From contig WJMA01000031.1 in NCBI GenBank assembly GCA_014728175.1, forward strand, positions 1-44,713: a stretch of DNA of 44,713 nucleotides. Direction: 5' to 3'. Position 1 is the first letter of the stretch. Each line of letters begins with the position of its first letter. The position numbers and the translations under genes were made by a program. Positions 23,278 to 31,596 of the stretch are shown here, in pieces. The DNA is from Candidatus Fermentibacterota bacterium. GTDB taxonomy: Bacteria; Fermentibacterota; Fermentibacteria; Fermentibacterales; JCC-6. Under the pieces are notes generated by a model. The model saw only the letters and a list, made by a program, of their open reading frames with translations. It did not search any database and was not told the DNA's origin.

Positions 23278-24842
23278 TGAGTTCCCACCTCCAAGGGCTC
23301 CGGTTCACCCGGAGGAGGTGGAGGTGGGAGCGTTCCGGGCTCAACGACCGACTGTGGCTCCAATGCCGCCGGCGGAGATGAGATTTCGGGCATCCCGCTC
23401 TCCTCGGCGCCGGCCTGCAACTGCCGACCTATTGCCAGGAACAGATCGGCCATCGCCAGGAACGGCTCGGAGGATCCGGTGTCCACGGAGGCCTCCACCA
23501 CCATCACCCTGTCCTCGGCCCGGAGCCTCAGCGAGGCCCAGCCCAGCTCCGGAAGATCTCCCAGATCTACACCAGACTGGCTCTGAGCCAGGTCCATGGC
23601 CTTGCTCAGATCAATGGTCAGGTGGCCCGCTCCGTCCCCCGGAGATTCGGCCCCCAGGCTTGCGGACAGGGCGTCGTAGTTCCTCCACCCGGAGACGTCG
23701 GACAGGCTGTAGCCCGTAACGACGTAGAAAACGCCGTAACCCAGGCCTACCTCCACCGTCTGGGTACCACCCTGAATGGGAGCCTCCATCCTGAATGCCG
23801 GCCGGCCCTCGAAGGTGAAGGACTCCACCGACTGCTCCCCACTCATGGACATTATGCCCTGCAATCTGGTCAATATGCCGGATACGGCCTCCTCGTCGGC
23901 GACTCCGATCGCCCCCACCAGTCTGGGAGAAGTAATGTCCTCGGCCATGCCCAGGAAGATGTCGCCGTTGAAGGCGGCCATGAATTCCTCGATCGAGCCG
24001 AAGCCGAGAAAGGCCAGACCCGCGTTTGCGTCCGGGGGCATCCGGTCGCCGGCGATCCGGGCTATCTCCCTGGTGTCGAGAGAAAGCCTGCCCATAGCCA
24101 TCAAATCGTCGGGGAAGCGCATATCGCTCCCGGCCGAGCCGGAGGCCAGAACCGCCGCTCCGAACTGCTCGTAATCCCGTCCGGTCGGAAGGGCGGCGAA
24201 CCTGCCGACCAGCCGTGATCCCTCGGCGGTGACCGAGACGTACACTGCGCCCACGTCCTCTTCCTCGGGCAGCCCGTATAACTCCACCGCCGGCTCTTCG
24301 CCCTCCTGCTCGCCCCTGAGAAGAGCCAGGCTCTCCCCCGAGCCCAGAGACGGACCGTCCAGGGTAGCTCTGAAGTCGGAGAGGTAGCTCTCCTCCTCGG
24401 ACATCGCCAGCAACACGTACTCCTGGTTCCATTGAGACACCCAGAAAGTAGCCTCGGCCTGCGGGACCTTCTCCAGAAGCTCCTCCAGGGGGGCGGGATC
24501 GTCGGTGGGCAGGACCAGGCAGACCAGCTGGGGCTCCTCGTTTTCCATTCGCACCACCAGGGCCAATCTTCCTTCGGCCCTGAGGCCGAGATTTTCCTGC
24601 CAGGAGCTCCATCTCAAGGGCGAGAATCCCAGCACGGACTGCATGGCCGCTACACCGGCGCTTGCCTGGGGAAACGCCTCTTCAATCCTCCCCATCAACT
24701 CGTTCAGCGAAATCTTCTCCGGATCCACCGACGCGTATATGTCGCTTCCCGCCGGAAGCCTAGCCAAAAGCGACTCCGGTGCCTTCCCGCAGCCGAAGAC
24801 CAGCACCAGGGCCGAAACCGCGATCCAAACCAACCTGTTCAT
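23274..24842 (-). CDS. Large lipoprotein, DUF3352-like, function unknown
   Basis: A 522-residue exported lipoprotein. The signal ends in lipobox LVLVFGC. After PESLLARLPAGSDIYASVDP the protein alternates alpha-beta units of the type seen in DUF3352-like lipoproteins (roughly: strand, helix of 30-40 residues, next strand). It has the segment WSSWQENLGLRAEGRLALVV, a middle DITSPRLVGAIGVADEEAV and a late LTIDLSKAMDLAQSQSG. No catalytic motif is seen. The last 45 residues are Pro/Glu-rich (PPPPPPGEPEPLEVGTQ). ATG 24842 has AAGGAG 6 bases upstream. It is co-translated with the nitroreductase gene by ATGA overlap. Function not assigned. Confidence 0.7.
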   Translation of the reverse strand: MNRLVWIAVSALVLVFGCGKAPESLLARLPAGSDIYASVDPEKISLNELMGRIEEAFPQASAGVAAMQSVLGFSPLRWSSWQENLGLRAEGRLALVVRMENEEPQLVCLVLPTDDPAPLEELLEKVPQAEATFWVSQWNQEYVLLAMSEEESYLSDFRATLDGPSLGSGESLALLRGEQEGEEPAVELYGLPEEEDVGAVYVSVTAEGSRLVGRFAALPTGRDYEQFGAAVLASGSAGSDMRFPDDLMAMGRLSLDTREIARIAGDRMPPDANAGLAFLGFGSIEEFMAAFNGDIFLGMAEDITSPRLVGAIGVADEEAVSGILTRLQGIMSMSGEQSVESFTFEGRPAFRMEAPIQGGTQTVEVGLGYGVFYVVTGYSLSDVSGWRNYDALSASLGAESPGDGAGHLTIDLSKAMDLAQSQSGVDLGDLPELGWASLRLRAEDRVMVVEASVDTGSSEPFLAMADLFLAIGRQLQAGAEESGMPEISSPPAALEPQSVVEPGTLPPPPPPGEPEPLEVGTQ

Positions 24843-24944
24843 GGCTACTCCTTACCGTCGCTCCCAAAACGTGTTGCACCATACCGCGAGGCAGTATAAT
24901 TGATCCTGAGAGTCAAGCATACGCCTTGTCCACATGTACAGAAA

Positions 24945-24971
24945 GGGCTCCCGGCCGTCTGCCGGAAGCCC
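24945..24971 (-). terminator. Rho-independent terminator of hsp20 gene
   Basis: An 11-position stem (24945-24955 with 24961-24971, one C-A mismatch) and a 5-base loop. On the minus strand, T-rich TTTCT follows. It lies 20 bases after the hsp20 stop codon. Confidence 0.75.
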
Positions 24972-24990
24972 CTCTGGCACCGGGAAGATG

Positions 24991-25434
24991 CTACTTGATC
25001 TCTATCTTCCTGTGCAGCGCTTTCTCCTCCTTGGGCAGGGTGATCTCGAGGACGCCGTCATTGAACGAAGCCTGAGCGTCATCGGCCTTTACCTCCACGG
25101 GAAGGCTGAAAGACCTGCTGAAGGAACCGTAACGCATCTCTCTGTGATGGTACGACTTCTCCTTATCGGTCTTCTCTTCCCGCTTCTCGCCCTTGATGGT
25201 CAGGACGCCGTTGGCGACCTCGATTTCCACGTCGTCCCTGCTCAAGCCCGGAAGCTCGGTTTTGACCTGTATGCTCTTGTCGCTCTCGGTTATATCAACC
25301 GCAGGTACCCAGTCGAACTGGTTGCCGAACTCCAGGTCTCCGAACAATCCGAGGTTTTTGATGAGCTCGTCTCTCATCATCTCGAACGGGGTTACGTAGC
25401 GATGCCTTTTGCGTCTTACCGGAAGATCCGCCAT
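24991..25434 (-). CDS. Small heat-shock protein, Hsp20/alpha-crystallin
   Basis: A 147-residue holdase chaperone. A short N-terminal arm (RRKRHRYVTPFEMMRDEL) is followed by an alpha-crystallin domain: WVPAVDITESDKSIQVKTEL, then PGLSRDDVEIEVANGVLTIK and EKREE...YHHREMRYGSFSRSF, and the A-x-x-x-D-G-V-L-x-I-x-L-P signature (ASFNDGVLEITLPKEEK). The C-terminal IEI motif binds the neighbour's groove. Ribosome site AAGGAGGT is excellent. No clear CIRCE operator (TTAGCACTC-N9-GAGTGCTAA) could be found in the upstream 120 bases; a poor partial match exists around 25508-25533. Confidence 0.92.
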   Translation of the reverse strand: MADLPVRRKRHRYVTPFEMMRDELIKNLGLFGDLEFGNQFDWVPAVDITESDKSIQVKTELPGLSRDDVEIEVANGVLTIKGEKREEKTDKEKSYHHREMRYGSFSRSFSLPVEVKADDAQASFNDGVLEITLPKEEKALHRKIEIK

Positions 25435-25825
25435 CGTCCATACCTCCTTTCAAATTCCGTTTTTGTCCCATTTCCAGACAACTACCAACTAGTGGAGCAA
25501 AAGCCTTGCCAGCGCATTTCGAAAGACGCTCTGCTAACTCCATTAATAACAATGTTTACGAAATCACTTACTCGGCGGCTGCGAAACTCTCGGGTTTACT
25601 GCGTCATATTTGCGCAGGAGGCGACCCGTTTACCCCCTCCCCGTGAACGGAGCATGTCGGGCCGGACTTGCAGAATGCAAAGTGCCCTGGACGAAAGAGA
25701 GAAGGGTTATTCTATAATATTGGCATAATATTGTTATAAATGGCCACTTCGGCGGGAAAAGGCCTGGAAAGCAAAATGCTTCATATAGTTCCGAGCAGCC
25801 TACATCAATGAGAGGGGGTGCTCTT
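25435..25825. other. 390-base spacer, AT-rich, holds no gene
   Basis: Between hsp20 (-) and the nucleotidyltransferase (+) the DNA is partly AT-rich. A direct repeat ATAATATTG (25714-25722 and 25725-25733), with a TATAAT at 25713-25718, makes a promoter for the downstream gene plausible; no clear -35 box can be named. The minus-strand side must also carry the hsp20 promoter. No coding frame looks real. Confidence 0.4.
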
Positions 25826-26161
25826 TTGGCCACGAAGCTTGAGACGCCGGTCGGAAAACAGATAAGGGGTTATCTAAGCCGACTAAGGAACTCCGGCATC
25901 TCGGTCAGTTTCGCCGTGGTATACGGCTCTGCGATAACCGGGGAGGAAAATGTCTTCAACGACATAGACACGGTTGTAGTGTCTCCCGACTTCGATTCGG
26001 GCAACCGGATGGACAACCTCCAGAGCCTGTGGGAGAACCTGGACGACGCCACCAGCAGAATAGAGCCATACCCGTGCGGCGAGATCGAATGGAGAGAGAA
26101 CAACACCAGCCGCATTCTGAAGATGGCTAGGGAAAAAGGGGTCAAGATCCAGCCGGACTAG
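25826..26161 (+). CDS. Small nucleotidyltransferase-domain protein (MNT-like)
   Basis: A 111-residue protein of the polymerase-beta/nucleotidyltransferase superfamily. The core is FAVVYGSAITGEENVFNDIDTVVVS: the G-S followed, 12 residues later, by D-I-D, which holds metal ions. It looks like the antitoxin-type or stand-alone minimal nucleotidyltransferases that accompany HEPN proteins, but no HEPN gene is adjacent. It ends with REKGVKIQPD. Start TTG 25826 follows GAGAGGGGG by 7 bases; the ATG at 25808 overlaps that site. It probably uses the AT-rich promoter region upstream. Substrate unknown. Confidence 0.75.
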   Translation: MATKLETPVGKQIRGYLSRLRNSGISVSFAVVYGSAITGEENVFNDIDTVVVSPDFDSGNRMDNLQSLWENLDDATSRIEPYPCGEIEWRENNTSRILKMAREKGVKIQPD

Positions 26162-26211
26162 GCCGGTACTTTCTTCCGTAACTCGCCGGGCTCTCCGGGA
26201 ACGGTCTTCCG

Positions 26212-27528
26212 TCAGGAACCCTTCGCGGAAACCCTGACCGAATCGATCAGTACGCAGGGGAACCGCCAGTACCCGTAGGTGTCGTGAACCCTATCCTCCA
26301 CCGCGACCACGTTCTGGAGCATGTCGTAGATGTTTCCGGCCACCATTCCATCCCTTACCCGGCCCTTTATCTCGCCGTTTTCAACGTAGTAGCCCGGATT
26401 CAGGCCTATGGATATGTCGCCGTTGATGATGTTTCCCGAATGCGCTCCCAGAACTCCCAGGACCATGATTCCCCGATCCATGGTAGCCAGCATCTCATCG
26501 AAGTCGGCCTCGCCGGGCTGTATCCTGGGCTGGCAGACCATCGGCCCCGGTGAGTTGGTCACCTCGTCACCGCCCATGAATCCCCCTCGGAAGCCGCTTC
26601 CGGTGGGCTCCTCACCCAAACGGGAGGCGTAGTCCAGGTCGAGCAGGACGTTGCGGAGAACGCCCCTCTCGAATATGGGAAGCCTGCCGGTGGCTACTCC
26701 TTCGTCGTCGAAGACCCTGGCCCCTACGGTTCCCTCCTCCAGCGGGTCGTCGTAGAAGGTCAGTTTCTCCGAGATCACCCTCTCACCTCGACGCCCCAAA
26801 AGCGGAGAGGTACGGTTGTGCATGGTCTTTCCGCTGGCGCCGGCCACCAGCCTCCATACGAAACCGAACATGGAGCCCGGCATCAAAAGCAACTTCATGC
26901 TGCCCGAGGGAGCATCCACCAGTGGTAGCCCCGCCTGGTAGGTCCTAAGCTGTTCGTCCAACGAGCTCTCCGGAACATCCCGGGGCGCCCTGAAGCGGAA
27001 GATCTTGGTAACGGACGTCGCCGTGTTGGGAAAGAGAATCGCACTGGCCAGCGAAACCCTGGACCATACCTGAGAGGCGTCCAGCCCGGCGGAGTTTATG
27101 ATTCGTACACTGTTGGTGGCGTAGGAGGTGTAAACGTTTATCTGGCCCTTCGTCTTGCCCGTCAGGTGGTCCACCACCCCGTTGCTTATCCGGGCCAGAT
27201 CGGTGGGCCCCATGTCACTCACCGAGCCGTCGCAGGCCTCCGGGTCGGGAAAGCTGCCCTGGGGCGGGAAGGAGAAGCCGACCTCGACGTTGCCCTTCAA
27301 CGAGGCCAGGGCATTGGATACCAGCTGCTTCCTGTCCAACAGGTTGCGGGTGAAAGCAGACCCGAGGCGTCCATCCCTTATTATCCTGAGGGCGTATCCG
27401 GACCTAATGGAGGTGGTGCTGTCGGTCACTTTGGAGTTAGTTACGCCAAGCCTGCCCCCGGTGGAATCCGTCCTGTAAATCTCGGCCTCGTCCGCCTCTT
27501 GTAGAGCCGCTCTCAAGAGCTCGTCCAT
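26212..27528 (-). CDS. TldE/PmbA-type metalloprotease subunit
   Basis: A 438-residue member of the TldD/PmbA (U62) family. These proteins form a heterodimer that degrades or matures small peptides; the TldE subunit itself lacks the zinc site. Seen: an N-terminal domain (DEAEIYRTDSTGGRLGV) and the C-terminal propeller-like segments VGARVFDDEGVATGRLPIFERGVL, PGPMVCQPRIQPG and SGNIINGDISIGLNPGYYVE. There is no HExxxH motif, in contrast to its neighbour. Start ATG 27528 lies 1 base after the TldD stop codon with GGAGG upstream. It is therefore the second gene of a tldD-tldE pair. Confidence 0.87.
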   Translation of the reverse strand: MDELLRAALQEADEAEIYRTDSTGGRLGVTNSKVTDSTTSIRSGYALRIIRDGRLGSAFTRNLLDRKQLVSNALASLKGNVEVGFSFPPQGSFPDPEACDGSVSDMGPTDLARISNGVVDHLTGKTKGQINVYTSYATNSVRIINSAGLDASQVWSRVSLASAILFPNTATSVTKIFRFRAPRDVPESSLDEQLRTYQAGLPLVDAPSGSMKLLLMPGSMFGFVWRLVAGASGKTMHNRTSPLLGRRGERVISEKLTFYDDPLEEGTVGARVFDDEGVATGRLPIFERGVLRNVLLDLDYASRLGEEPTGSGFRGGFMGGDEVTNSPGPMVCQPRIQPGEADFDEMLATMDRGIMVLGVLGAHSGNIINGDISIGLNPGYYVENGEIKGRVRDGMVAGNIYDMLQNVVAVEDRVHDTYGYWRFPCVLIDSVRVSAKGS

Positions 27529-27529
27529 G

Positions 27530-28894
27530 CTACACACCTCCCACGATCATGTCGGTGACCAGAATGTGCGGGCCCCCGAGCGCGGACCGGATATTGAGCT
27601 GTCCCTTGCCACAACCGCCCCGTTCGGAAAGCTCCAGCTGGTTGCTTCTGGCCGCAATGCTCTTAAGGGTGGTGAAAAGGTTCCCCATTATGTTGATGTC
27701 CCTTACCATGGCCCCGATCTCACCGCCTTCGACCACGAAGCCGTACTGGGCTCCGAAGGTGAAATTCTCGCCGCTGGTCTGTCCGCCCTTGCCGTCCACC
27801 AGGTACAAGCCGTCGCCGAGCTCGGCGATCAGGTCCGGGAAGGGCTTGTCGCCCGGCTGGATGAATATCGTTCCCATCCTTACGATCGGCGGGTACCTGT
27901 AATCCTCGGCAACCGCATGTCCGGTGGGCTCCTCATCGAACTCCGTGGCCGTCCTGCGGGAATGAAGCCGTCCGGTGAGTACGCCGTCCCTCATCAACAC
28001 CACCTTGCGAACCGGAACTCCCTCATCGTCGTACCTGTAATATCCCAGCTGCCCGGGCAGCGTGGAATCGGCGGCTATGGTCACCTCCTCGGAGCCCAGC
28101 TCCGCCCCCAGAGACATCTTCTCCCGCAGGCTGGGATTGTCCTCGACCAGGTCGGCCTCGCTGAAGTGACCGAACGCCTCGTGGGTGAATACCCCGGTGA
28201 GAAGGGGGCTGAGAACCACGTTGTAGGTTCCTCCCTTTACCGGTTCGGCGTCCAGGAGACGCTCCGCTATTCCCGCCCTTTCATGGAAGTGCTCATCGCG
28301 GTCAACGAGGCGATTGAAGCCGTCGCTTCCACCAATGGCCAGGCGGATGTTCTGGACCAGGTTGCCCTTCTTCGCGATCACCTCGCCTCCGATACCCGTG
28401 GTCAGAAGCTTCTCGTTTATGGCTGAGCCCTCCGAGTTGACGTAGTACTTGTCCCGCATGACTTCCAGGTATCTCAGGTTGGTGGTCTCCACTCGATCCC
28501 GGGAGAGCATCGCGTCGTTGTAGCCCCGGACCAGCGAGATCTTTTCCTCCGGGGGTACCGACTGCGGGTCTCCGTCCAGCTCCGGCTCCACCGAGTCTTC
28601 GACCGGTTCGACCGGATACAGCCCGACAGTCTTGCCGCCCGATCTGACTATGGCGTCGGCACCTTCCGCGGCCAGCTTCAAGCCCTCCGGAACGTCTTCC
28701 GGGCTGGTTACGGTGGCCGAGGCGAATCCGCCGTTCCTCAGCACCCGAACCACGTATCCGTCGGTGGAGCTCTCCACGACGGATTTCAGGTCGGATCCCG
28801 CGAAGACGACGTTAACGTCCTTTCTCAACTCGTAGCGAATATCGGCGAAGTCCGCTTCCGCCTCTCGCAATAGTTCGGCAAGCTTACCCAGCAT
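27530..28894 (-). CDS. tldD: TldD-type zinc metalloprotease
   Basis: A 454-residue catalytic subunit. The zinc motif HEAFGHFSEADLV (H-E-x3-H, about residue 240; TldD of other bacteria has HEAVGHGLEGD) is intact. It also shows the typical GQLGYYRYDDEGVPVRKVVLMRDGVL and the C-terminal GFVVEGGEIGAMVRDINIMG. TldD partners TldE in processing small peptides such as microcins or CcdA, and similar pairs are found in many bacteria. ATG 28894 has GAGGAG upstream. The two genes form an operon. No modified-peptide gene is obvious nearby, so the substrate is unknown. Confidence 0.9.
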   Translation of the reverse strand: MLGKLAELLREAEADFADIRYELRKDVNVVFAGSDLKSVVESSTDGYVVRVLRNGGFASATVTSPEDVPEGLKLAAEGADAIVRSGGKTVGLYPVEPVEDSVEPELDGDPQSVPPEEKISLVRGYNDAMLSRDRVETTNLRYLEVMRDKYYVNSEGSAINEKLLTTGIGGEVIAKKGNLVQNIRLAIGGSDGFNRLVDRDEHFHERAGIAERLLDAEPVKGGTYNVVLSPLLTGVFTHEAFGHFSEADLVEDNPSLREKMSLGAELGSEEVTIAADSTLPGQLGYYRYDDEGVPVRKVVLMRDGVLTGRLHSRRTATEFDEEPTGHAVAEDYRYPPIVRMGTIFIQPGDKPFPDLIAELGDGLYLVDGKGGQTSGENFTFGAQYGFVVEGGEIGAMVRDINIMGNLFTTLKSIAARSNQLELSERGGCGKGQLNIRSALGGPHILVTDMIVGGV

Positions 28895-29003
28895 GGTACG
28901 CTCCTCTATGGAAATCCCATGAACCCGGAATGACAAAGAACGATATTACACATATCCGCTCCCCGATGTCCACACCCGACCCGGAACGGGCGGGGAAACG
29001 AAC

Positions 29004-29032
29004 TTGACATGGTACGGGGAGCGGCTTTGATT
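29004..29032 (+). promoter_or_regulatory. Possible promoter of the papain-family gene
   Basis: A perfect TTGACA (29004-29009), a 17-base spacer and a weak -10 TTGATT (29027-29032). It lies 77 bases before the ATG 29109, on the correct strand. Confidence 0.4.
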
Positions 29033-29108
29033 GATTCGGCCAGGAATCGGATACCAAGTAGTCTCACATCCACCGCGTCCGGCCGTCCGAGCGGGGAAGG
29101 GAGAACCG

Positions 29109-31580
29109 ATGCAGACCGGAACGACCGGGCGCCTATCATTCGTACCATTTTGGGCTCTGTTGGCTTGTGCCACCGCCTTGGCGCAACCGCCTTCCTACTT
29201 CGACCTGCGGGACGTGGAGGGCGAATGCTACGTCACCTCGGTAAAGAACCAGATCGGTGGTACCTGCTGGACCCACGGGGCGATGGCCGCTTTGGAGGGC
29301 AACCTGATGATGACCGGGGAGTGGGAGGCCAACGGGGAGGTGGGAGAGCCCAACCTCGCCGAGTATCACCTCGACTGGTGGAACGGCTTCAACGAGTACA
29401 ACAACGACGACATTGAACCTCCCTACGGGGGTTTGGAGGTACACTACGGCGGCGACTACATGGTAACGTCCGCCTACCTCTCCCGAGCGGAGGGAGCGGT
29501 AAGGGACATCGACGGACAGTCCTACGCCAATCCGCCCGCGCGGTACGAGGAGTCGTACCACATCTATCATCCCCGGATCATCGAATGGCTGACGGCCGGT
29601 GAGTCCCTGGAGAACATAGACGCCGTCAAGGAAAAGATCATGGAAGCCGGTGTAATGGGCACCTGCATGTGCTACAGCAGCAGCTATATAAACAACGATT
29701 ACATCCACTACCAGCCACCCGGCAGCACCGAGGATCCCAATCACGCGGTGGCCATAATCGGCTGGGACGATACGCTGCAGACCCAGGCCGCCCAACCCGG
29801 GGCCTGGATCTGCAAGAACAGCTGGGGCGAGAGCTGGGGAGTGGACGGGTACTTCTGGATCAGCTTCTACGACAAGTGGTGCTGCCAGGAGCCCCGGATG
29901 GGAGCGGTTTCCATGCAGGACGTGGAACTCCTCTCATGGGACACCATTCACTACCACGATTACCACGGCTGGAGAGACACCAAACCTGCTACCACGGAAA
30001 CTTTTAACGCATTTACCGCCTCGGAGGATCAGATGATCGAGGCCGCCAGCTTCTTCGCGGCCGAGGATTCCGTGGATTACGTCCTTACCCTTTACGACAG
30101 GTTCGACGGCACAGAGCTCTCCGGCCAACTGGCTTCGCTGTCCGGCACCTCGGGCATAACCGGACTGCACACGGTCTCGTTTGCAGATCCGGTAATGATC
30201 TCCGCCGGAGACGATTTCTACGTTTATCTGCAGCTCTCCTCCGGCGGCCATCCCTACGATCGAACATCGGACGTACCGGTCCTGCTGGGAGCGAATTACA
30301 GAGTGATAGTCGAGTCCAGCGCCTCCCCGGAGGAGAGTTACTACCAGGAGGGAGGATCCTGGCTGGATTTCTACGACTGGAGCGGCAATCCCTACCCCCA
30401 TACGGGCAACTTCTGCATCAAGGCCATGGCCAACCCCCACGGTCTCAGTGTGTACCCCGGAAGCGGCTTCGAGTCGGAGGGCCCCTGCGGTGGGCCGTTC
30501 GAGCCACAACAGCAGGATTACGAGCTTCTCTACAGGGGAACCGGCTCCGCGTCGTACCAGGTATCGATGAGCTACCAGGTGGACTGGCTCACCCTCACCG
30601 GAGCCACCTCAGGAACGCTTGAACCCTACGTCCCCGCGGAGGTCACGGCCGAGATCAACGCCAACGCGGATACTCTATCCGACGGAGCCTACGTTACCGA
30701 CATCCGATTCGCCTCGGAGGCAGACACCCTGTACAGGCAGGTGGTACTGATAGTGGGCTCACCAACCCTGGTGTACTCATGGCCCCTGAACCAGGACCCG
30801 GGCTGGAGTACCGAGAGGGAATGGGAGTGGGGTCAGCCCCAGGGACAGGGCGGTCAGCACGGCGGCCCCGATCCGACCTCCGGCTACACCGGGACCAACG
30901 TCTACGGCTACAATCTGCAGGGTGACTACCCCAACGGATTGCCCGAGACGCATCTGACCACCTATGCCCTGGACCTCTCCAACTACTACAACACGGTCCT
31001 GGATTTCCAGCGCTGGCTGGGAGTGGAAAGGTCAAGGTACGACCACGCGTCGATCTCCGTGAGTACTGACGGCGAGACCTGGAAAACGGTTTGGGAGAAC
31101 CCGGACCAGGAACTCGCGGATTACGCGTGGGAGCACCAGGTTGTTGACATCTCCGACGTTGCCGACAACCAGCCCGAGGTCTACGTAAGGTGGACCATGG
31201 GACCCACCGATGGCGGATGGACCTACTGCGGATGGAACCTCGACGACGTTGAGATCTGGGCCCAGCCCGCCACCCTGGTCGAGAATCCCGGGCAACCGCT
31301 TGCCCGGCCGATTCTTGACCCGGTTCGTCCCAATCCTTTCTGCTCTACGGCAACCATCGGCTTCGGCCTGCCGCAGAGAGAGCATGTCAGGATAGAGGTC
31401 TACGACGTGTCCGGCCGCATGGTGCGGCTGCTTACGGATCAGGTGCTTCCCCCGGGCGATCATATCGCCACCTGGAACGGCACCGATCGCCAGGGAAGGC
31501 CGGTCGTTACGGGCGTCTACTTCGTCCGGATGACCACCGGCCTGGGAAGCTCTGCCAGGAAGATGGTTCTGGTGAGATAG
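29109..31580 (+). CDS. Secreted papain-family (C1) protease with FlgD-like C-terminal sorting domain
   Basis: An 823-residue secreted cysteine protease. After a signal peptide (FVPFWALLACATALA) the C1 domain starts at PPSYFDLRD. The catalytic set is visible: Cys53 in NQIGGTCWTHGAMAALEG, His212 in NHAVAIIGWDD and Asn237 in WICKNSWGESWG. A lectin-like or papain-C-terminal beta-domain follows (to about 430), then a BACON-like stretch and a MAM/jelly-roll-like segment (LTTYALDLSNYYNTVLDFQR, about 620, to VRWTMGPTDGGW). The final 85 residues are a FlgD-Ig-like type-IX-style tail: VRPNPFCSTATIGFGLP, IEVYDVSGRMVRLL, GVYFVRM...KMVLVR. It is exported and probably surface-attached; substrate unknown. 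Start ATG 29109 has GGAAGGGAG upstream. Confidence 0.9.
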   Translation: MQTGTTGRLSFVPFWALLACATALAQPPSYFDLRDVEGECYVTSVKNQIGGTCWTHGAMAALEGNLMMTGEWEANGEVGEPNLAEYHLDWWNGFNEYNNDDIEPPYGGLEVHYGGDYMVTSAYLSRAEGAVRDIDGQSYANPPARYEESYHIYHPRIIEWLTAGESLENIDAVKEKIMEAGVMGTCMCYSSSYINNDYIHYQPPGSTEDPNHAVAIIGWDDTLQTQAAQPGAWICKNSWGESWGVDGYFWISFYDKWCCQEPRMGAVSMQDVELLSWDTIHYHDYHGWRDTKPATTETFNAFTASEDQMIEAASFFAAEDSVDYVLTLYDRFDGTELSGQLASLSGTSGITGLHTVSFADPVMISAGDDFYVYLQLSSGGHPYDRTSDVPVLLGANYRVIVESSASPEESYYQEGGSWLDFYDWSGNPYPHTGNFCIKAMANPHGLSVYPGSGFESEGPCGGPFEPQQQDYELLYRGTGSASYQVSMSYQVDWLTLTGATSGTLEPYVPAEVTAEINANADTLSDGAYVTDIRFASEADTLYRQVVLIVGSPTLVYSWPLNQDPGWSTEREWEWGQPQGQGGQHGGPDPTSGYTGTNVYGYNLQGDYPNGLPETHLTTYALDLSNYYNTVLDFQRWLGVERSRYDHASISVSTDGETWKTVWENPDQELADYAWEHQVVDISDVADNQPEVYVRWTMGPTDGGWTYCGWNLDDVEIWAQPATLVENPGQPLARPILDPVRPNPFCSTATIGFGLPQREHVRIEVYDVSGRMVRLLTDQVLPPGDHIATWNGTDRQGRPVVTGVYFVRMTTGLGSSARKMVLVR

Positions 31581-31596
31581 GGGAAGATTCTTCCTT

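Noticed and set aside
25435-25560. CIRCE operator upstream of hsp20
   Set aside because: Only a poor match (TTAGCAGAGCG with weak partner) was found; the symmetry is too low.
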